A DNA stretch of 64,000 nucleotides from Heterobasidion occidentale (lineage: Eukaryota > Basidiomycota > Agaricomycetes > Russulales > Bondarzewiaceae): positions 1,240,001 to 1,304,000 of the forward strand of contig JBCAQO010000009.1 in assembly GCA_039111635.1 (NCBI GenBank), in the 5' to 3' direction. Each line of letters begins with the position of its first letter. Positions within the stretch are counted from its first letter, which is position 1. Both the position numbers and the translations under genes were made by a program. Below the pieces are notes generated by a model. That model did no database searches. It was not told the DNA's origin and saw nothing but the letters and a program-made list of their open reading frames with translations. Below are positions 59,291 through 64,000 of the stretch, piece after piece.

Positions 59291-61851
59291 GACTCTGCCT
59301 ACAAAGGGATTCTGGTTCATGAAAAATGGGTATGAAAACACAACTTCTCCACTTATTCACTGAGCCACCCTATCCGTGTCCAAAACATCAATAACACAAT
59401 AAACAAGGGAGGCCTCATACAAAGAGGCCTAGATGCAAACCTCACTGTCAAAGATCAACGAGGAAGGCTGCATACCAAATGTGTCCAGATGTTTATCACC
59501 AACCTAGGAAAAAATGACATTCTCCTAGGAATAAATTGGTTGAAATACCACGACCCCTCTATCAGATGGAGGCATTGTGAAGTACACTTTGATTGGTGCC
59601 CCCAAGACTGCTGACAACCTTATAGGTTGACCAGGGCACAGAAAGAACCAACTAGAACAGAATGGTTGGCCAAACTATGCGGTGACAAGATAACTAAGTG
59701 AAAAAAACCACATCTTGTCCCTAGACTAGTAGTGCCTCCTCAGGAGCTGATAAAACAAGAATGGCAACAGCTGCTCAGAAAAGAGTAGAAGACCTAGTTC
59801 CTCACAATGATAGAGGGTAAAATATAGCAGGGGCTCTTCTAGCAGAGGCTTAAAGCGCTGATAGCCAAAAGAGAGGATTGCCAGCACACTCAAAGAAGGA
59901 TAGCTGAGCAGGCCACTCCAATTCCAGTAACAGTTGATGACACAGTCCAACTTCTTTGCAAGGACCAGCGAAGGAGAACCAGTTATTAGAAAGGTGGCTC
60001 CCAAACCCTCTGGCTTTGCCAGTTTTGATGAAGACCTTAAAAAGGAAATCAATACAACGAACTTGAAAAAACATGTTCCAAAGAAACACCACACTTACCT
60101 CAATATTTTCAGCAAGCAAAGATTGCAAAGACTCCCTAAACACACTATCTGGGACCATGTGATAGACCTCAAATCATTGTTTAAACCCTAAGCCCCAAGG
60201 ATCTATCCTCTGAGTCCGGAGAAACATGATAAGTTAGGAAAACTTGTTAAGGAGCACTTTTCCAAGGGAACAATCTGTCGGTCAATAGCAAACAGTGCAG
60301 TTTCTTTTTCCTTCATAAGAAAAAATGATGGAAAGCTCCACCCAGTACAGGACTATTGCCATATCAATAAACACACCGTTCAAAATGTCTGCCCTCTGCC
60401 ACTGGTCGAAGAACTATTGGATATTATTTGAGGAGCGATAGTATTTTTGAAGCTGGATGTTCAATGGCAATACAACAATGTGCACATTACAGAAGGAGAC
60501 AAACTTAAGGCAGCTTTTGTAATGCCTTTGGGGCTCTTTGAGCTAACAGTAATGTTCTTTGGGCTTACCAATTCTCTGGCAATCTTCCAGGCCATGATGA
60601 ATATGATTTTTCAAGACCTCATACTGGCCCAGAAAATCATGGTATACATGGCTTCTCAAAGATCATAGTGGAACATATCTTGGTTGTCAAATAAGTCCTC
60701 TAAATCCTGCGCAACAACAATCTTTATCTCAAACCCAAGAAGTGCAAGTTCCACAAAGAGAAGCTCAACTACCTTGGGTACACTATTTATGGAGGTTGCA
60801 TCACTATGGAGGACTCCAAGATTGAGGCCATTGAAAATTGGCCAATTCCTTGCACAGTTTATGACATTTGTTTTTTTTAGATCTTGGAAATTGTTATCGG
60901 CAATTCATGAACAATTTCTCTTTAATCACTCGACCCCTACATAACCTTACCAAGAAGGATACAAAATGGGAATGAACACCAGCTTGCCAGAAGGTGTTTG
61001 ATTAATTGAAGGTGGCTTTTATTAGCCAACCTGTCCTCCTGTACCCTGACCCAATGTAACCATACTTCCCCTTCTGCCTACAGTGCTGTCCTCTTACAAA
61101 AAGGACCCAACAATGACTGGCACCCAGTTGCTTACCTCTCTAGCTCCTTTTCACCACCAGAGAGGAATTACGACATACATGACCGCAAACTCCTGGCCAT
61201 AATCAAAGCACTGGAACACTAGAAACACTATCTCAAAGGTGCTAGGAACTCAATTAAGATCTAGATAGACCACAAAAACCTTGTTTACTTCCAAATGGCC
61301 TGAGATTTGTCTTGACGACAAGCGTGTTGGAGCCTATTCTTGTTGTGATTTAACTTTCAGCTGACCTACAAGTCAGGAACAACAAATCACACAGATGCTT
61401 TGTCTAGGCATCCAGACCTTAGTTAGGGGGTAGAATCTGACAACAAGGCACAGACTCTGCTCCTGTCCAGACTTTTCTCTGACTCCAGTGAAATATTGGT
61501 AGAAGCGGATGGGGACATATACCTCAAGGCAACCAAAATTGTATCATTGGACCCTCCATACCACAGGTACCAGTTTCACGCACAAGACAACAAAAAAAAT
61601 GTCCAAAAAGACATTAAACTATAGGACCTCTGCAATGATATTAAACTAAGTATAGAAAGGAAAACCTCAAACCTGGATAACACTCCAATTAAGATGTCAA
61701 CCTGTATGTTGTTAAACTATGAAAAGAAGACAAGGTAGGGGAAGTACCTAACCAATCACATCTAGTCTACCATGATGGCACTCATGGCACATTTCACCCT
61801 CTTGTTGTCAAGAGGCATTCTGACAAGTGATCAGATATCCCACTAGGATCT

Positions 61852-62098
61852 CCAGTTTTACAGGGTTGTTTCTACATTAGGGGACCCTTAATAAGGTTTC
61901 AACATAGCCTATAGTACAAACCACCATTTGGTGTTCTGGACCATGCCAAAGGTAGCATGTGATGCGAGGATTCTACTCATATGAATGCTGGGTCACTGTC
62001 TGGGAAGTGGTAATTTTATCTTATTGTCAAGGTCTAACAGGTGTTTGGGTGTCCCACTTTGAATCCCCAGTTTTACAGGGTTGTTTCCACATTAGGGG
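61852..62098 (+). repeat. Pair of 32-bp direct repeats
   Basis: Copies at 61852-61883 and 62067-62098 (CCAGTTTTACAGGGTTG start, ACATTAGGGG end) with one mismatch, 215 bp apart. Origin unclear; possibly a duplicated scrap of a decayed element. Confidence 0.6.
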
Positions 62099-64000
62099 GC
62101 TCTATTGTGACGTAATAGATAGTAGACACACTCCACTAAACTGCCAAAGTAGCAGAAAACATACATCCCAAATGATGTAAAACTACCAAAGGCTTGGTCC
62201 GCAATAACCATAAAATAGTTACCATCTAGAATAACCAATGACCCTCGGATTGTGGATGTATTCTGGTAGGTTGTGGACTTCAAGCATCTACAACTATGGA
62301 ACCCTGCTAACTAGGTTAAGATGCTTTCATATTTCATTTGCCTTATAGTAAAAGAATATGGGGTTGACACGGTTCAATTCTGTGCGAGGGGTTTGGGGAC
62401 ATAGAAGAGCAAGCATCTCTTCATAGCATGTCCATTCTACCCTTGAAGTCCAAAGCAAGAGATTCCACTTCAAGGGCCAGTTGGAAGGCAGCTAGGACAT
62501 GTGCCTTGGATTCAAGTCAACACCTCGGGAATAGAGAAGAGCAGGCCACTCTTTGTCTTGGGACCTATTTACCTAACATTTGAGATGACAGTAAACTATT
62601 GTCCCTCTGTTATAGGGATCATAATCTTCTAAATTCCTGACTGAAGGATTTAGGAGATTAGTTTGCAATGATATTAAACTACCGCCTCTTCAAGCATAGG
62701 GGTCATGAGTGGTGACTTTGAACCATTAAAGTTGTCACTTAGTCCGAAATGACCTTAAACTACCTTACCCTAGAGGATTAAATCTATCAAGGCTTGGAAG
62801 GTTTAAGCTAGACAATAGCAGATGTCCTCCATAATGTTCAACTGGGCTGCTTTTTATTTATAGGGTTATGAGCCGTGTCAAAATAGGCTCAGTAGAACCT
62901 TCACATGAAGTAGGACCTGGTCTAGGGCTCTATGTGCATCACTGAAGAATGTTCCGGCATATAGAAAAGTCTACTGTCTTGGTTTACAGGTACTCTATGT
63001 TGGCGATAGATCATAACGGGTCTACAAGGACCTAGGGATAAACTAGCAGCCGTCCATAAACAACAAGAAACTAGATGGTGTCTGCAAAGACAATAAATCT
63101 ATGAAATTTCTGGCACAACATTTAAACTACCATCAAGAGGACATACCTTACAGCGACCCCACATATTACCATCTGTGTGAACAATAGTCTATTCAACAAC
63201 AAGGTTGACAAAGTCTATTCACAAGTCTATTAGACACAGGATCTTGTCATTGGAGACAAGCAGAGCCAACTGCATTAACAAGGCCTCTATAGAGGTTTAG
63301 ACTCCCTTGGCTATGGAAACCTCTAATAGAATGAAGATCCAAAGTCTATTTGCTCAAATCCTTATTTTGTGTGCAATATGCTGATATGCTAGAGATGTCT
63401 CTAAGTGCTGAGCACAACACCAAAACAACCTCTAGAGTAGGGGGTGCTGGAGCTAGTATCTAATATACAAGGAATTGTTAGTAACAACTTTAGAAAGCAA
63501 GGGCACACTGAGGAGCGACAAGGAGTGTGAGATTATAATGCCTGGACAGTTTTAGAACTGTGCCGAACACCAACTAAATGTTTGGTCAGTCATGTCAGGA
63601 AATTGTTTGGTACCAAAAAAGGTAGTGCTGCAACCAACAACTACGCACTTCAAGAGCCACATGAGACTCTGATAATATATGAGGGAGGATGGGAGGTGCA
63701 AGCAAAGAGACAAGTATGAACATGAACAAGGCTGAACGACAAGGATGACAAGTTTTCAGAAGTTGACAAAGATGATTTTGGTGGTTAAGACGAGTGAAAT
63801 TGAGCTCTAAACTGTGGGGTGTGAAAGCTGGTCTATTCCAGAGTCATATGTAGGTTTTTATAGTAAATGGAGCCTCTAAGTAAATTATTGAATGAAAAAT
63901 GAGAGTAAGTGCCAAACAGGCACCAAAAACTAGTGAGCAGTGAAGATAAGAAGGCAGAGGAAATGTGCATATGGGTTCCAAAGGTGATAAGGTAAAAGTC
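62099..64000. other. AT-rich decayed repeat DNA, no gene
   Basis: No open frame with any recognisable domain, dense stops. The word TAAACTA(C/T) recurs from 61614 to 63122. Probably old transposon sequence beyond recognition by eye. The 3' LTR of element D was not found here. Confidence 0.5.

Larger units (their letters stand above)
56936..61830 (+). pseudogene. Decayed Ty3/gypsy element D (family C), gag to start of integrase
   Basis: A different Ty3 lineage from A and B. PBS AGAATAGACT (56938-56947) follows the LTR by 2 nt. Gag from about 57404 (LKLSNNFTGDRAELQKFLLK), zinc knuckle YNCGKFGH then ASDCP with one TAA (about 58148), protease ARAAIDS cut by a solo LTR at 58730, protease continuation NDILLGINWLKYHDPSIRW (about 59512). 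RT at 60290-60660 (KLDVQWQYNNVHITEGDK, VMFFGLTNSLAIFQAMM) with the YMDD box lost after VYM. RNase H follows at 61075-61290 (HPVAYLSSSFSPPERNYD). Integrase is barely traceable after 61760. Stops in every frame. No 3' LTR lies in the window. Confidence 0.85.

Overview
The window is nuclear DNA from a filamentous basidiomycete, most likely an Agaricomycete. Genes are packed with many short introns (about 48-70 nt, GT-AG, one GC-AG). Conserved products include a Tup1-like WD40 protein, a kinesin-10, eIF2-alpha, Noc4, a tandem-CCCH protein, a pheromone-type MAP kinase and mitoribosomal protein mL41. The repeats are typical of this group (chromodomain Ty3 elements, hAT). I cannot name the species.

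The left half (1-31,090) is gene space. An iron-reduction locus opens it: a ferric reductase pseudogene (55-2529, +), a short Tup1-like protein (3101-4517, +) and a convergent second ferric reductase (7470-4978, -). The promoter of the second reductase holds three perfect matches to the ATCWGATAA element of fungal iron-responsive GATA factors. Then come mL41, a 316-bp TA-flanked MITE, a kinesin-10, a one-domain cytochrome b561, and a loosely packed stretch (16.5-22.7 kb) with several genes I could see but not name. This is followed by eIF2-alpha, Noc4 (convergent with it), the CCCH protein and the MAP kinase (divergent pair sharing 285 bp).

The right half (31,090-64,000) is a nest of transposons that resolves fully from termini and target-site duplications. 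The oldest layer is a decayed Ty3 element D whose 5' LTR (family C) starts at 31,941 and resumes at 56,432. A hAT transposon (32,008-56,423, 8-bp TSD GATACTAG) split that LTR. A solo family-C LTR (32,585-43,756, TSD GATGG) landed in the hAT transposase gene. Ty3 element B (32,657-43,192, TSD AGGTG) landed in that solo LTR, and a 119-bp inverted-repeat insert sits inside B. Ty3 element A (47,464-56,385, TSD TTTAT) landed near the right hAT end. Another solo family-C LTR (58,730-59,290, TSD GACTC) sits in the protease region of D.

The most interesting result is that all three Ty3 families lack a recognisable tRNA primer site. In each, exactly 2 nt after the 5' LTR comes a 10-nt sequence perfectly complementary to an LTR segment that begins 33-34 nt downstream of the TATA box, where the RNA should start. 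That is the arrangement of Tf1-type self-priming. Elements A and B also carry coding regions I could not assign: a long reading frame 5' of gag, a post-chromodomain repeat region and, in B, a 3' ORF ending in a second CCHC zinc knuckle.

Caution: several otherwise intact genes show single-base deletions, so some frameshifts may be consensus errors rather than biology.
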